Source of the DNA: Neopestalotiopsis rosae
Lineage: Eukaryota; Ascomycota; Sordariomycetes; Amphisphaeriales; Sporocadaceae
Assembly (NCBI GenBank): GCA_023078685.1
Contig: JALGAS010000008.1
Span: 2,542,001-2,606,000, forward strand
Length of the DNA stretch: 64,000 bases
Direction of reading: 5' to 3'
Shown piece after piece: positions 47,270 to 58,523 of this stretch. The notes beneath the pieces were generated by a model that saw only the letters and a list, made by a program, of their open reading frames with translations, was not told the DNA's origin and did not search any database. Positions within the stretch are counted from its first letter, which is position 1. Each line of letters opens with the position of its first letter. A program made the position numbers and the translations under genes.

Positions 47270-50104
47270 TTACCTCGTGCTTCGTGGCATTTTCAACATG
47301 TTGCGAAATCGTCCCTTCACCGAGTCAGCGGAAGCTTGCTGCTCTGGTGCTGGTCTGACATCTGGCTTCTGCGATGCACTATCCTTGGAGTATGGCGGTT
47401 CGTCATCCGAATCCGTTGGATCGAGGTCTCTGAGGTTATACGCCGCCTCTCGAGCCAGCTTGTCTGGATAGGTTATGCCGCCGGCACTGCTTCCTCCCCT
47501 CCCGCCTGTACTTATCTTCTCAATACCTAAAGCAAACGGCTCCACCATGGCGGCTATGATGTCTTCATTCGTATCCTGATTGAGATCAAGGAATTTTCTA
47601 TACAGATTGGGGTGATGGCGCTTGAGCTCATCTTCAAGGTCTTTCTGATGTGATATTATTTCCTCGACACGTGCCTTTCTGCTTGCTGGTGCAAGGTTTG
47701 TCGGAGGAACGCGGTCCTCACTCTCGAGTAGTGTAAGCCAGTCGTTGTATTCCGCTTGATGATCATTCTGGTGGGAGATAATTAGCGAAAGCGGTGCCTG
47801 TCTGTTAAAGGGATACCTTACTGTTTTCTGGAGAGACCTCTCTTGCAAGCTCTCCAGATATTTCTTTGCATTCCCAGTCATCTTTTGACCCGTAATATAT
47901 TTGTCAAATGAATCGGAGAACTCGCGGTATGGACCTTTGAGTATAAAGGCTTGGCCCTGCCACCCTTCGGCCCTGAGCCTATTAATGAGTCCTCTTGCCG
48001 TTGGGCATTCCCAGTCGTACTCGATGCGCCGATCATAAAAGACCACGCATTCACAATTCGGGAAGTTGTTAAAGGTTTCACGACTCATTTCATCCCTGAG
48101 CGTCCTCTCAATCATTGGAAAGGTTGCTTTGAGAATGAAAGAAACAGGTGCTCTCAGGTTTATTGCCCCATGTACATGGGATTTATCATAGTCTGCCACG
48201 GAGCGGAGGTCTATGATAAGTATTTGTGCCAGAGGTACAATCTCTAGTAGGTTGTTGAGGTGTCCCGCTAAAATCATGCGAACTCCTTTTCTCGAAGACG
48301 CCTGGCGTTGATCAACGAGTGGAAGATTCACGAGCTTGTTGTGAACTTGCTGTTTGTCTCTACGGTGCGCAAACCACGCCTGTTGAAAGATCAGCACTTG
48401 ATCTCACGTCTGTATAGATGACAAGTTTTTACTTACGTGAATGTCACTCGTCTCGACTCCTAGAGTGGATGCTAGAAACTCGATGATTTCAGCATTTGGC
48501 GCCTCGTGTTCCTGGAAATAATCCTCTAGCCGTGTTTGCACATGCGGAGCGAGTTCACGACGCTTTTGTCGACTTTCGCCGGCAATGGGGAGATTCTTCT
48601 CTGAACTACGATTTTGGTTGCGTATCGGTTGGTTCGCAATATTGTCACCGGATTTATTCGTCATGGCGCCAAGCGTTGGAGCAGTCTGTCGTCGACCGAT
48701 TGATCGTGAAGGTGTTGGCGAGTGTGCATCGCTTTGTGACAACTGGACTGCTGTACTACTGGATCTTGCCGATTCTGTGTTGCTGGATGGGAGCAGCCCC
48801 GGGGCAGTAGAGGCTGGAGGGTTTGGCGCTCCTGGCTCAACGGAAGGCATGTGCCGAGAGACGGCGGCATCATCTGGTATGGCTGATTCGAATGTCCCTT
48901 TGTTCTGGGCCGCCAAATTGTTTGAACGAATAAAGGCGACAAAGTTACAGGCCATGTTGTCTGGCAGCAAGTTCCATACCATGACGGGCACGGATAAGAG
49001 CAGTAGGGTTGAGTGACTCTTGAACACGCCCTGTACTTTGACGTACTTGGCGATCGCCGGGAATGCGCCAAGCCAATTTTCCCATTCGTTGATATCCAGA
49101 TTCTGATTGTCCTCCAAGGCGAGAGATATCATGACATGCGGCGTGTCTTCATTAGGCTCCGAGTTGACCATTTCCTGAGTTATTCCGGATCTGCCCGTCG
49201 CCGCCTGAGGGAACTCCTCGTCTGCTGGTGGGGGAAGAGATGACGCGATTCTGTCATCTGAAGCTGACCGCGCAATCTCTATACTTGGCGCCCTGTGGTT
49301 TGAGGTCATCATGAAATGCACGGGAGTCGATCGAGTTTCGAAGTTTCTGCCGTTGAGCATGACTGGTCTCGGGTGCTTCAGACGGGCCAGAATCTCTGCG
49401 TGCAGCATAGCGGCTGAATATGTCTTGTATTTCCAGCTTTGCATGACCTCGAGCAGGGCACTAGTAAAAGAATATCTTCCGGGGTCAGGTGCAATGGCAT
49501 CCCAGCTACTTGCAGATATGGTTTCTGTGATACTGGTTCCATTGGGAAAGGTGGCACTGGCGGCTCCAGCACAGCAGTCCAAAAGGATGAGCACATCGGA
49601 TAGAGATCGCTCCAGAAGAGTTTGGATTGCAGACCATCTTGTAGACCATCAGTGGGTGTTCAAAAAGCTGAGATATTTAGTAAATACTTACTGAAGCCAT
49701 GGAGAGTCTGACTGTCGAGTTCTAGATGACAACTTTTAGCTTTGCTGAGAAGATATTTAAGGGAAGCAGATGCCTTACGCGCACCAAGTACTCTGTCTCG
49801 ACTCGTCTATCCTTGCGTGGCCGCCATAGTAGACAACGAACAGGGTATCATCAGACTCGTGCTCCTTGATCATCTGCCCGACCCTCATCATGAGCTCTAA
49901 GTGAGGGTTGTCCTCAGGGATGGAGAAGATGTCAGTCTCGAAGCTGTAGTCATCTCGAAAGCACCTCTCAAGATCTTGCAACTCGGGCAGCACAAACAGA
50001 TCGTCAGTGCGCCAGTGCAGCAGCAGAGCCTGCACTTTTTGATACCTCTGCGATCGTCCTCGGTTGGGAAAAGCGCGAGCCGCCGACTGGCCGACAACCG
50101 ACAT
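47270..50104 (-). CDS. Caspase-like peptidase / homeodomain / rhodanese fusion protein
   Basis: Minus strand, exons 50104-49779, 49721-49692, 49637-48437, 48379-47822 and 47767-47270. The last intron (47821-47768, 54 bp, GTAAGG...ACCAG with a CTAAT branch-like motif) is in frame, so it could also be retained. Predicted length is 870 aa, or 888 if retained. Residues 20-220 form a caspase-type (peptidase C14) domain, with catalytic His96 in VVYYGGHARID and the Cys pair in VLILLDCCAGA (140/141). A Ser/Pro/Thr-rich linker follows. Residues about 477-535 are a homeodomain: HVQTRLEDYFQEHEAPNAE, then after an intron AWFAHRRDKQQ, the WFxxRR recognition helix. Residues 565-680 are rhodanese-like (ILIIDLRSVADYDKSHVHGA, then CVVFYDRR); the expected catalytic cysteine of the loop is not there. 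The start at 50104 is the first ATG of the frame; an upstream exon cannot be excluded. The role is unknown; regulated proteolysis with DNA binding is conceivable but untested. Confidence 0.82.
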
Positions 50105-51547
50105 TAGCAACACGATTTTTTCACGTCATCCACTAATAACCGTAAACCTTCAAAATGTAAGAAAAAGCACCTACATCTTCGAGCGACTTGGCAAAGTCGC
50201 CTACATCTTTGACGTGATAGTTTACACGACTAGTATCATGAGTTGCTGCTGAAGGAGTCCTGTGGCTCCCGGTACTTGAGTATGAGCCGTACTAGTGGGT
50301 ATGTAAGCTGGGTTTCCACATATTGGACGTTTTATTAGTTGTACCTACGGTAGAGTCGCGGTCGTTGTCTCTCCTCGACCGGATAGTGACATAGCTGCTC
50401 TCTGCCATTTCTTATTTTTCTTTTTCGTGATGGAGGTTGTAAATGCGTCAAGTGCTGGTAGTAATGCGACGATGTCAAGCAAATAGATTTCGATTTTTTA
50501 TCGACCTTGAGCCAAATTGGAGGCAGTCACTGAGTTCATGTCGAAATGCCTTTCCGGCCCCTCACTCATTCCGCCGGCTCAAAAGCCATGGCACTGCGAC
50601 GCGAGAATAGCTATACAGACAGCAGAGACTTGCAAGGAAGAGGGAGCGACGACTGTAGATCCGGAATTCGCAAATCTGATGAAGATAATAACGAGGCCAA
50701 AGCAGACCAGGCAGCTGAGTTATTACTAAAAGGAAGAACGGGTGGGCTTGGGCTTGGGCTGAGCGGGTTGGGTGGGCTTTCGTGGGCTTCCATCCAGCCT
50801 TAAAGAAAAGGATCCCGCCGCTTCGGTCGCAGAATTGGGTTTAGCGGCCTTTGAGTCCGACAACCTTGTTCAGCTGTGGCCGTGATCTGTACGACCTGCA
50901 GGATTGACACTTTTGGCTGCAACATTCCTCTTATCCTGACCGAAATGATCAAGGAAAGACTGATTGGTCCGAATCAAATACACATGTCTCGAATACGGTG
51001 TTGACTCGTATTGTTTCGTAGCCCTGTGCTGTCATTTTATGACTGGCAACGGTCGGCTTGCATCCGAAAGATCGATTCCAGATATAGTTGCGCCCAGGCA
51101 CATGTATCGTACCCAGGTATACTCCACGCATCGACAAGCTACGGGTATACTTGTGATGCAACCGAACAATCATCAAGTACAATCACTACCGTTCTGCATT
51201 CGGTCAAGCATCTGCTGCTGCATGTCACGCTCTATTCGATTCGGATGTGCTGATGCCTAGAATTTCCAAAGCTTAAGACCGGAAGTGGCGCAGTGTACCA
51301 ATGTACGGTTTCATGGTACCTGCATATGATCTTGGAGTCGATCGCATTGGCAGTAACCTAAAATCATGACGGCTTTCCCAATGATTCCCTCTGTGGGCAG
51401 CCGTATTCTCGAGCTATTGTGATTTCTTCTATCTGGGCGAGGATATTGACAACACCAAAAGCATAAGGCTTCTCAATGTTACGAAAGTGAAGATGTGACT
51501 CAGACTCCCGGCCCTCAGGGCCCCCAAATGATGCAGCTGAGTTATCT
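50105..51547. other. Intergenic region with a G-run cluster
   Basis: It holds the promoter of the fusion gene and the 3' flank of the P450 (both minus strand). No coding gene is supported. A dense cluster of GGG runs lies at 50740-50776. The decameric string CCTACATCTT occurs twice at about 50170-50205, just upstream of the fusion gene's start. Confidence 0.5.
50740..50776 (+). repeat. G-quadruplex-prone GGGCTT repeat
   Basis: Seven GGG runs (50740, 50744, 50750, 50756, 50765, 50770, 50774) separated by 1-6 nt, most of them in a degenerate GGGCTT tandem array. It lies about 640 bp upstream of the fusion gene and about 770 bp beyond the P450 stop. Confidence 0.8.
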
Positions 51548-53386
51548 CTAGCTCCGGGCCTCGCACCGCATATACATTTCCGCCTTTGGTCTCCCTGCAC
51601 CCATACGATTATAGACCAAGTCCGGCAGGGGACTATCAATATCTCGTCCTGTTCTGTCGCACATTTCAAAGTCGTACGAAGCAATAAACAGAACACTAGC
51701 TACTACAACATTCAACTCGGCAAACTGTGACTTATTAGCTCGTATTCTTCCTCGACTACGATAAGAGAGGAGAGTGGCATTACTCTTCTGGCAGCTATGT
51801 GGAAATCACTTTTAGCATTCACTTCGACTAGCTGGACGTTTCGGGTTCACTTACGGCACGGGTGATTTCCTGAACCCCATCCCAGATAGGAATGAGGAAC
51901 ATTTGCACCCTCTGATCTGGCTTCAGTAAAACGACCCGGCTCCCATCTAAGAGGGTTGGTGTAAATGGCCTCGCTCATGTGCGCATCGGCCGTGGCGTGG
52001 ATCTATATCAAGTCGGGGAATTTCCGTTAGCATTTATAATCCCATTATCGAATTGCACTATAAGTCAGTATAGGCTAAAGCAGTCCGACTTACTGCGAGA
52101 CTGTTATGGGGTACAACTTGGTCGGTGCCTCCGATGGACATGTTTTTGCCACTGATATTCTTGCGCACGACTGCCCCGGCCATTGTAAACCTGATGCTTT
52201 CTTTGATGGTTAGTTGCAAGATGGGAAATCGTGTTTCCCAATCCTTGAGCGAAAGGCGCTGAAAAACATCGACAAGAGGCTCAGAGTCTGACAAGCGATG
52301 TTTGTTGATAGTGTCGTCGATTTCATTCCTGACTCGAGCCAGCCAAACCGGATTCTTTGCCAACGAGCATAGATTCCAGGTAGTCGCGAGGGTTGTGTTG
52401 AACACTCCCGCAAGTATGGCGCCAATGACCAGCTACGCATCAATATCAGTCATTATACAGAGTTCCCGTATACGATTAGTCAGAGAACCTACCAGTGATA
52501 TCATCCCATCACTGAAGCCCTCATCAATCACTTTTTGCAGCATATCCGTGTCCCGTTTCGCCCCCGCACGCCGCTTCTTGACGATGCCCTGGATTGTAAA
52601 ATGGAGTTTCGCATATCCAATCATCTTGCCGAGCTTGGAAGGGGTGGGCAGCCAGGGGAACAAGACGTCAATGTACGGGCTATCTTCGAGCGGACCGTAC
52701 ACGTCCAAGGTCTTTTGCAGTAGTTGAGGATCGCTGGCAATGTCGTGCGCGCCCGCCATCCGGTGGGTGAGCTGGTAGATCAAACTGCCCATGAATTTGA
52801 GAGGGTCAATCACACTCGCTCCGCCGATCTTCTGGAGCGCATTAGCCGTGTCCGTCACGAGATGGTGTAGATTCGTCGTTAGGTGATCCTCTTGCGCACA
52901 TCGCTTGTACACAAGTGAGCCCTTCCGCGTGTTGGCACTGGTCAGCTCGTCAATGTTGAGAAATGCCCCAAAGAGCGCCATGAACCTTTGTAGATTTGAC
53001 ACTTAGTGACTGAATTACTGCGCGTGCGAAGAGATAACATCATCTTACCCTGCACTCGGATCTAGGCCTCTAGCAGTCAGAAAACTCGACCTTGCTGCTT
53101 CACCAGATAAGACCACAATGTGATTTCCACCATACCAAAAGCTGAACTGCCCATTACGGCTTTGTTTCGTCCCCTTCTCCAAGTACTCGGCGCGAGTTGT
53201 TGAGAATGGATGCAAGCTAAAGATGGCATCATGGCTTTTGTAGAGCTCCGGAGCATCTAGTGGTAGTGAAGACCGCATTCGAAAAATCAATCGCACTGCA
53301 AAGACAAAGAGTATTATCGCAATCAGGGCAAGTTGGCCCTGAGATTGAGCGTGAAGCTTATCCAGTAAACCCATTAACAATGCCAT
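51548..53386 (-). CDS. Cytochrome P450 monooxygenase
   Basis: Six exons on the minus strand: 53386-53049, 52985-52493, 52432-52094, 52002-51855, 51794-51784 and 51724-51548; phases join to 501 aa, normal for a microsomal P450. The N terminus has one membrane anchor (LALIAIILFVFAVRLIF). The helix I region is in exon 3 (LVIGAILAGVFNTTLATTWN), followed by the K-helix ExxR as ESIR. The heme loop reads YLGWGSGNHPC and then PARRFAEL across two introns. The heme-thiolate Cys is present, but the usual Phe and the Gly after Cys-x are replaced (Trp and Ala). Exon 5 is only 11 nt and codes for part of this loop. The substrate is unknown. No polyketide, peptide or terpene synthase is nearby, so a role in a metabolite cluster is not supported. 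Confidence 0.85.
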
Positions 53387-53988
53387 CTTCGAGGGTCGAC
53401 AATACAACCACCGCAAGGACTAACCTGCAATACTTAGGAAACTCTTTAGATCACTGGGCATGTACTGGTCGTATATATACAAATATTACATGACAGTAAA
53501 CCAAGTGGAAACAAATGTAAATGAAGTGGCCAGTCTGTTTGATGAAAGCGTATCGCGTATACGACACGTACGTGTACTAATGCAGGTTCTTATGCAGGTA
53601 TTCCTAATAAAGTCAATAGTTCAATCAACGTGGGCCACTCATATCGTGGCAGGGATCGTCAAGGGTCATTGTGGTTGAGAGAACCCATATATTCTTTGTG
53701 CATGCGGTCAGCACACTAAGACTTGGAGCGACATCACCACAAGTTCTGCGCGGCCCTTGCCTTTTGGCTGCTTGGATCTCTACTATTGCTGATTCGACAC
53801 GGAGCGCATCTTTGCTCTTTTCCCAATGAGGTTATCCTATGTCAGCACCTGCCATCGCAAGTCTATATACGTCTGTTTTACCCCTAACGCCGCCCAGATG
53901 CTTGTTTCTTTTTTCCCAATGCATTTCTTCCATCTCGAGACAAGATTCACGTAATATGACTGATTTGCTGCTTGAGGTTTCGCTAGAC
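53387..53988. other. Intergenic region, P450 promoter and PIK1 3' flank
   Basis: About 600 bp without coding sequence. It should contain the P450 promoter and the PIK1 3' UTR. A short direct repeat (ATGCAGGTTCTT / ATGCAGGTATTC) occurs near 53580-53605. Confidence 0.45.
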
Positions 53989-56900
53989 CTAGTATATACC
54001 CTGAGTACGGTATTGGAAAGTATCGTAACTACTATGATCAGTAAAGCTGCAGCAGAAAGATAATTCAATCCAGGCTGACTTACAGTCGTGTGTAGTAACT
54101 GCCCAATGACTTAGCAACCAGATCCGTTTCGACAAAATTCTCCGCTTCCTCAGCACTGAGGTGAAGCTGGAAACGTTGCCTCAATGTTGTAGTTACGGTG
54201 GCGATTCCGACAGCGAAGCATGGCATCTTGGAATCACGACCCATCAAGCTAACAAGATCGATAATGTTGTCCGCAGATCGTCGTAGAGCTATGCCCAATA
54301 TTAGTTCCTCCGCCAGCAAATCTGGACTGATACATGATAACTCACCTTGGAAGGCCTGTTTGCAGAGCTTCTTGAAATCTTCATAGTCAGGGGATCCCAC
54401 ACCTCCAAGCACATCGAGGTATTCGTATGTAAATTTGAAAGGAGCGGCCTCAAACCCAACCGAGCCAGGGGAATTCGACAGCATGAAGCCAAAGTCAATG
54501 TGCACAATATGTCCCTCATTATCAATGAGGACATTGCCATTGTGTCGATCCTTGAGCTGAAGAACATACGAGATCATGCTGTAGGCTGCAAGTGAGCGCT
54601 TGAAGGCGTCCACGGCAGCCTTGTATGGCTCGCTATCAACAGCGCCAAATGTTTTGACAAAGTGATCTTTCAACGTGGCAATGCGACGTCTAGGGTTCTG
54701 TCCAGACTCAATCGATGCGAGTGTCAAGCTTCTCTTCAAGGAGTGAAGTGACACACCGTTTGTGATGGTTTCGATCAAACCAGATGACTCGCCAGTGACC
54801 AGTATCCGCATGAGTTTCACCCAGACGGGTACACCCGCATCTGTCCAAATCTTGTCGCAGACCTGGATCAGCTGGCAGGCAAAAGCTTCTTGTCTCAAAT
54901 CTGCGCCAGTCTTGACAATTACGCTGATCAGATCCCAGTTCTTCATCCATCCATACGGCGAGGATTTTCGAATACGCTCCTTCTTCTGTTCCCAAGCTTC
55001 ACCAAAAACTGCTGCGCTGGGATCATCGCGGTCTCCTTTTCGCCTGACTCCGCCCGTCATTGCATCGTTCTCCATGCGAGCCTGGCCTGCACTCTCATTC
55101 AAGCCGGATTCTAGCTCTTGTTCAATTTCCGCGACTTCAGCAGCTGCATTTGCGACGCTTGTGCGTGCAATGATCATGTCAAACGTAGGGCCCTGACTAT
55201 CATTCACTTCGAAATTTTGCTCCTCAAGATTTTGCATACTTGCAATAATCTTGGCTCTGATTGACGCAACTTCGTGCTTGGGTCGTTTGCCACTCGTAGC
55301 TTCCAACTGAGCCAGCATTTGCGAAGCCGTCCGCATGTGTGTTGCTAATGCTCCAAAATCTGGCTGCTCCACGGAATTGTTGCGCGGGTTGGTCAAGGTC
55401 ATCCGTCTCAACCCCCCTGGGCTACTCGACCTCGACGTTGAAGTTGCAGACGTTCGCGGCGTGGTCAGAGTCAAGTCGGATAAGTTGGAAAGTGTTGTCG
55501 TGCCGCTTGGTACCCGGTTTGGTTTCGCTGGGATCTTACCATCCTTTTTGTTTGCGGTTTCGTCGTCGACGGGCTTAATCATGGGTGAGCTTCCGAGGTC
55601 ACCTGAACTTGGCTCAAAGACACTGTCCACCCTCTCTGAGCCTGACTCGAGAGCCCGATCGCTGGTTGATGTCCGTGGGGCATCAGACAGGTCAAATAAG
55701 CGTTTACGACTTCCTTGTTCCACTAGAAGCGTGGTGATAAGCCGCTGATTATCGGGAGATTCCGGATCAAAGGTGAAGTCATCCCGAAGAATTTCTACCA
55801 TAAGCAGATATGGCACCTTTTCCGCACTGTTGAGAACTGTGCTCTCGCCCGGGATCACTCTCACAATCCGATGGTGTCGACTCTTGGACGGAGAACCCCC
55901 TACCAACGTGGGCGGGCAAATGATGGGAATATCGATTTCTGCCGGCAGGTCCCTGGTGATGAGCGCAAGTTCAGCACGCAAAGCACTCAGACGTGCTTGC
56001 TTGGGTACAATCACGAGCCGATTTGAAATGCCCTCCAGTGCTGTCAAAAAGGCCGTTTGGCAGCGGAAATAATTCTGTCGTAGCAGCTTTCCCTTCTGTA
56101 CTGAGCTCATTTCTGCTTGAGTCATCAAAGTCTTGATATGGTGGGAGTGGCGACGCGAAAGGCTTTCGCCAGGTCGGGGTAGCCCGGCAGAGATGGGTGT
56201 GGCGGGGCGAGTGCCTGTCTTCGGGGACCGTACATCTGGCAAGGGAAGAGACGAAGTACTAAGCCGTGCGTCCAATATCTTGCTATCTATGAATTCCGGC
56301 TTCCGCGGTTTCTCGGTTGCTACCTTTGGGGAGCCAGAGGATGGCGGCTGTGACAGTGTGACACGCGGTGACTCCGGCGACTGCTGCTCCTTCAAAATCT
56401 TGGCCTCTTGAGCAGTAATGGGTGTGCTGGGCACTCGGTTCGTGTCGCGCCGTTTAGATCTCGTGGTCTGCGGGGAGACAGTCTGACTCCTCGTGATCTT
56501 GACCGCCTGGCTCGCTTCGGATATCACATCGCCATCCGTTATCGTTTCTCTTCGGGCCTGGGCAACAGCCAAGGGACCGGCCCATTTTGGTAGCAGTGGG
56601 ACGCCTATACTTCCTAGAACGAAGCTTGCTAGGACCGTCACCGGAAGAATATTCTCTTTGATCTTCTCCCCACGCGCCGAGTCTGAAAGCCCAAACACAA
56701 TGTGTTGGACCTTGTTGTACACCCTCCTACATGTCTTAAATGCTTGTGCCTGTGGCGTGGATGCTAAATCGTGAAGATATGTTTGGAAAAGCCAAAAGGT
56801 CTGTATTATTCATCAGCATGGCGGTCCTGCGGTCCCGGGAGTGTATGATGTGCTCACCAATAGAGCGGCGGTAACGGATTCTTCGCACAGGTCCAGTAGG

Positions 56901-57195
56901 AACTCCTCCAATGCCATGGATTCATTGTCAATGCTTAATATGAGGTGGCATAGCTGCGGCAGGAAGAACTCAATGTCCTCGTACGGAAACTGGCGGAGCT
57001 TCGAGCAGAGCACATAGTGGATGCCGACGTGGTCCGCGTATCGTCTGTGGCAGCTTAGATCAGGGGCTGTCCGGGTCTCAAGGCGGAGGGGGAGCTGGAG
57101 AGAAGCAAGACTCACGATAGATACGAGACCGAGAGGAAAGGGTTTTGGTTAAAAACATCACTCTCGAGGAACCTCTGCAGCAAGTCCCACGACAT
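53989..57195 (-). CDS. PIK1: Phosphatidylinositol 4-kinase, type III beta (Pik1)
   Basis: Five exons on the minus strand: 57195-57116, 57044-56858, 56800-54346, 54288-54084 and 54028-53989; phases join to 988 aa, close to other fungal Pik1 proteins. The enzyme makes PI4P at the Golgi, needed for secretion. The N terminus (MSWDLLQRFLESDVF) and the following helical segment (RYADHVGIHYVLCSKLRQFP) form the lipid kinase unique domain. The middle is Ser/Thr/Pro-rich and disordered. The kinase domain occupies the last 300 residues, with the catalytic loop DRHNGN and the metal-binding HIDFGF, then FKFTYEYLDVLGG. The 57 bp intron 3 is in frame and would otherwise insert residues between KQAFQ and ALRRSADNI. 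The last exon encodes only YDTFQYRTQGIY, the family's C-terminal signature; stopping at the in-frame TAA near 54080 would lose it. Confidence 0.93.
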
Positions 57196-58523
57196 AGCGA
57201 ATTGTCGTCACAGTCGGCAGAACGGGGTATCATAGAGGCGGGCGGCCTCAGCTAGCGGATCTCGACATGCAATGCTGGGCGTAGGAAGTGTTCTGTCATG
57301 ACCGCCCGGCACAGCTCGACTCTCGGATTCGTGATTCGGTTGCTCCGTGTCTGTCTCGGTGTCGTCGTCGTCGTTTTCCGTCCCGTGATAGCTGGAGAGC
57401 GAATGGGGAGGGAGCAGCGTTGGGAGAGAGACTGTTCTCCTCGTTCCCTTTGTCAATCGCCCCGGAATGGTAAAGCTGTCTCTTTTGCGATGTACCCCAG
57501 AAGCAATTGACCTCTCAATCTAAATGTCGCTAATGGGGTTACGGGACTCGGCGCTGTTACATAGTGGGGCAGTCAACTCAAATCGCTCCAGTGCAAGGCC
57601 AGTCAGTGGGTGAGCTGGGCCTTCGGTGGGCTGGATTGGCGACAGGGACCACATCTTTGGGGCGGCCTGGTCGGGACAGCCTGGGCAGCTCCCAGGTACA
57701 TTCTACACTCTTGCAAGTTAGAAGCAGAACTGCTGTCCTGTCGCGATCTGCAGACCACAGAAACCTGTCACGCTTCTTTACCCCTGAGCCGTTGATGAGC
57801 AATGGTGGGGTTCCTTTTCTTCTTCTTCATCCTGTACCTGACAGCCGCCGAAGCTACGGCTTTGAGCGAGACATTTGTGCCCTTGTCTTGGAGCAACAAC
57901 AGCCTTGTTAGACTATCTGCTGTAGGGCAGAAATCCAGGATCTTATTTACATTAGCAGCTTGGGGTAAATCCAATTGAGCTTGTATCATCTTAAGGCTTG
58001 AGGCTTGAGCTGTGAGCATTCCCAGCCTATGCAGTCCCTGGTTAACATTGTGATATGTATGTAACTCTCAACCTGCCTGCACTTCATGGCCAGTCTTCTC
58101 ACCTGAAACGAATCCGAATCCACCTTGGATTCCAATCAAAAAAGACTCACTCAAAATTGGTGTCACATTTGCTTCTCCGATACGACATCATCTATAGCTT
58201 CCGGACTACTCCTGGCTATAACATAAATGATGGTATAGTCCAGTAAAGGCCCCAAATTTGGCCTATTAGTTGAATCTTCACATCACTGTGTATTACAAAA
58301 CATTCTGCGACTTGCGTTAGTCACTATGATGTGTGAAAATCTTCATAAATTTACCAAGTAGTCTCACTTTGACCCAGACCTGGAGGAGAATTGTGACATC
58401 GCAACACCTCTTAGAATATCTTGGGGCGTCTTTAGACATGAATACATGGCCCCTGTAGCATTACTACTCCCGAAATCAACTGTGCTCTGGACATGGAAAA
58501 CAAAATGCGCCCGCTGCCTTCCA
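57196..58523. other. Intergenic region between PIK1 and the Rab5-like gene
   Basis: It contains the PIK1 promoter and, further right, the 3' UTR of the Rab gene. No coding sequence supported. The PIK1-proximal part is GC-rich with CG/TCG-type short repeats (57360-57385). Confidence 0.45.

Noticed and set aside
50125..50235. Minus-strand text reading NYHVKDVGDFAKSLEDVG, considered as a first exon of the caspase fusion
   Set aside because: It ends in a stop, has no start codon in frame and no convincing donor; caspase-like relatives do not need it. Left as an uncertainty about the start.
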